Notes under the pieces: model-generated
Told to the model about the DNA's origin: nothing
Seen by the model: the letters and a program-made list of their open reading frames with translations, nothing else
Databases searched by the model: none
Source: Larimichthys crocea
Taxonomy: Eukaryota > Chordata > Actinopteri > Sciaenidae
Assembly: GCF_000972845.2 (NCBI RefSeq)
Contig: NC_040032.1
Span: 8,807,498 to 8,871,497 of the forward strand
Length of the DNA stretch: 64,000 nucleotides
Reading direction: 5' to 3'
Program-made: the position numbers and the translations under genes
Shown here: positions 62,465 through 64,000 of the stretch, piece by piece
Position numbering within the stretch: the stretch's first letter is position 1
Layout of the letters: every line of letters begins with the position of its first letter

Positions 62465-63530
62465 CACCACACACACACACACACACACACTTTAGGGGGG
62501 GCGTGTCTCTCGCTGTATGAATCACGTGACACCTCAAAAAAAACATCTCACCTGTTGGTCAGGTTGTAATTGACTCTTTATTGTTTTATGTTTTAGTTTT
62601 ATTTATTGGATCGTTCGTTTATTCTTGAACATTCCGAACCTTCGTGTCGGTTCTGATCCACCTGGAGCTCCTTTAAATATCTGCTCCTCTGTGACGTCAA
62701 GTCATTTGATAACTTCTGCTCTGATATAAATTAAAAGAAATCTGATCCGGAATAAATGTTTGATGAATATTGTAAAAGGAAAGAACAAGATGAAAAGAAA
62801 ACAGTCGAAATAAGATTACTACTAAGACAGAAGAAGGACGAAGAATCTGGAGGAGACGCTAAGAGACGCTAATTCAAGGAGCAATCCTCCTCCTTTTCTA
62901 TTAAAACAGCCGAAGAGACTCTCCGACGACGATACTAATACTAAGCCGCTAGAAGAGAAGTATAATAACGCATCCTCTCACGTATAAGAGATACTCTCAC
63001 TATACTCCGACGACTCTAATCTAACGACTCCTCAGTAAGATGGAGACTAGACACAGACAACGAAAGACTTATATAAAAAGAAGCCCAATAAAGACGCCGC
63101 TAAGCTAATATTCATATCGCCCTCCTCCTCTCTTCCTCCCCTCCTCCCTCCCTTCCTCAACCTTCTATAAACAGCCCTCCTCTCCTCTCTCTCCTCTACT
63201 CCTTGCCTCTCTCCTCGACCTCCTCCTCTACCTCCTCCCCTCCTCCTCTCCCTCCTCCCCCCCTCCTTAAACCGTCCTCCCTCTCCTCCTCTCCTCTCTC
63301 CTCATATACTCCCCCCTCCTTCTATAAACAGCCTTTCCTCTACCTCCTCCCTCTCCTCCTCATCTCCTCTCTCCTCTCCTCCTCCTCCTCCTTCCTCCCT
63401 CCTTTCATAAAACAGCCTCCCTCTCTTTCCTCTCACTCCCCCCTCCTCCTCCTCCTCTCTCCTCCTCCCCTCTCCTCCTCCTCCTCCTCCTCCTCCTTCT
63501 ATAAACAGCCTCCTCTCCTCTCAGGAAGTC
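62288..63530. repeat. Duplicated segment near the gap, copy 2 (expanded, noisy)
   Basis: Repeats 61,320-62,060 with many indels: the TTTGTGTCAGTGTTTGGACA start, CA runs (62429-62490), and CTC-rich arrays with TTCTATAAACAGCC units (63,120-63,530). Between 62,780 and 63,115 the sequence is unlike both copies. Confidence 0.8.
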
Positions 63531-63534
63531 CTGT

Positions 63535-63669
63535 ATGAATATTAATATGGATGCACGGAGAGGATGCCCAGCGCGTGAACCGCCGGGGCCGCCACAGCGC
63601 GCACCGATCTGCGCATTTTACTGATGCGTGAGTGTGTTGACGTCTCTCTCTCTCTCTCTCATGTCTGAA

Positions 63670-63701
<32 letters not shown>

Positions 63702-64000
63702 CGGAGCTCGAGCATGGCGGGTCACCTGTCCGTCCGCACGGCTCGGTTCTGTAACGTCGCAGTGAATTGCATCATGGGTTTCAATCAGCTCCGCCGCGCG
63801 CTGTTTATCATAAAAATGGAAGAGCTCGCGCGTCAGGAGCAGGCGTCACTCCGGTCAGACGCGGAATAACGGATCGGTCCTCCTCACGTCAGATGACACA
63901 TCTGGACTCTTCTCCTCCGTCCAGCAGCTGTGTCACCACCCGGCGCGTGCTGTTGTTGTTGTCTGATTTCAGCTGGATGTCGGAGCTCGCGCTGCCCGCG
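63535..64000. promoter_or_regulatory. CpG-rich region at the window end, possible promoter or first exon
   Basis: CpG density rises sharply (GAACCGCCGGGGCCGCCACA, GAGCTCGCGCGTCAGG, GGAGCTCGCGCTGCCCGCG). A short frame from ATG at 63,714 (MAGHLSVRTARFCNVAVNC onward) ends with a stop at 63,869; I do not recognise it. The last bases may be the start of an exon continuing beyond the window. Confidence 0.35.

Noticed and set aside
63714..63869. 52-codon frame MAGHLSVRTARFCN onward as a gene
   Set aside because: No family recognised, no splice partner in the window, and CpG-rich DNA keeps frames open by composition; left as a possible first exon only.

Overview
The window reads as a stretch of teleost fish nuclear genome. 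Genes are split by short introns with GT/AG borders. CA/TG microsatellites are abundant, fish-type transposon ends and SINE/LINE tails are present, and the proteins are vertebrate: CNKSR2, a fish-type odorant receptor, a fish beta-defensin, RNF167, SRRT/ARS2 and MOGAT3. Four 10-N gaps (27409-27418, 49310-49319, 51294-51303, 62128-62137) and many one-base indels mark it as a draft, long-read-like assembly.

Layout. 1-2,000 is tandem repeat: an 11-bp minisatellite, a pure CAA/CAG tract and a TG tract. 2,066-19,920 is the 3' part of a cnksr2-like scaffold gene on + (PDZ, linker, PH, C-terminal region; the SAM and CRIC exons lie left of the window). Its PH and C-terminal exons occur twice in a row (about 7.07-12.46 kb and 12.88-18.01 kb). 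From the 3' end of cnksr2 onward, a block of about 8.3 kb (about 18.97-27.35 kb) appears again after a 10-N gap (27.42-35.79 kb). Each copy carries the cnksr2 3' end, a possible minus-strand terminal exon, one odorant receptor on -, and a TTAGC-rich VNTR followed by a LINE-like tail. The receptor is open in the second copy and frameshifted in the first. 36-41 kb holds a three-exon beta-defensin gene (37,265-37,619) and transposon remnants. 41-46.5 kb is rnf167 (+). 47.7-48.3 kb is a two-exon gene for an unrecognised small secreted protein (+). 50.1-57.5 kb is a complete srrt/ars2 gene (+). 58.2-60.2 kb is a complete mogat3-like gene (-), tail to tail with srrt. 61-63.5 kb is a CCT-rich, twice-assembled region, followed by CpG-rich sequence up to the window end.

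These are independent vertebrate genes and not an operon: a Ras/MAPK scaffold, a chemoreceptor, an innate immune peptide, an endosomal ubiquitin ligase, an RNA cap-complex adaptor and an acyltransferase. The most consequential observations are structural. The two large duplications look like uncollapsed haplotypes. A dispersed module contains an internal VNTR that is almost empty at one locus and more than 1 kb at another. Several non-autonomous DNA transposons are well delimited, including a hAT element with a perfect 8-bp target-site duplication and a SINE inside it. Two short secreted-protein genes (the defensin and the 111-residue protein) are easy to miss because their exons are small.
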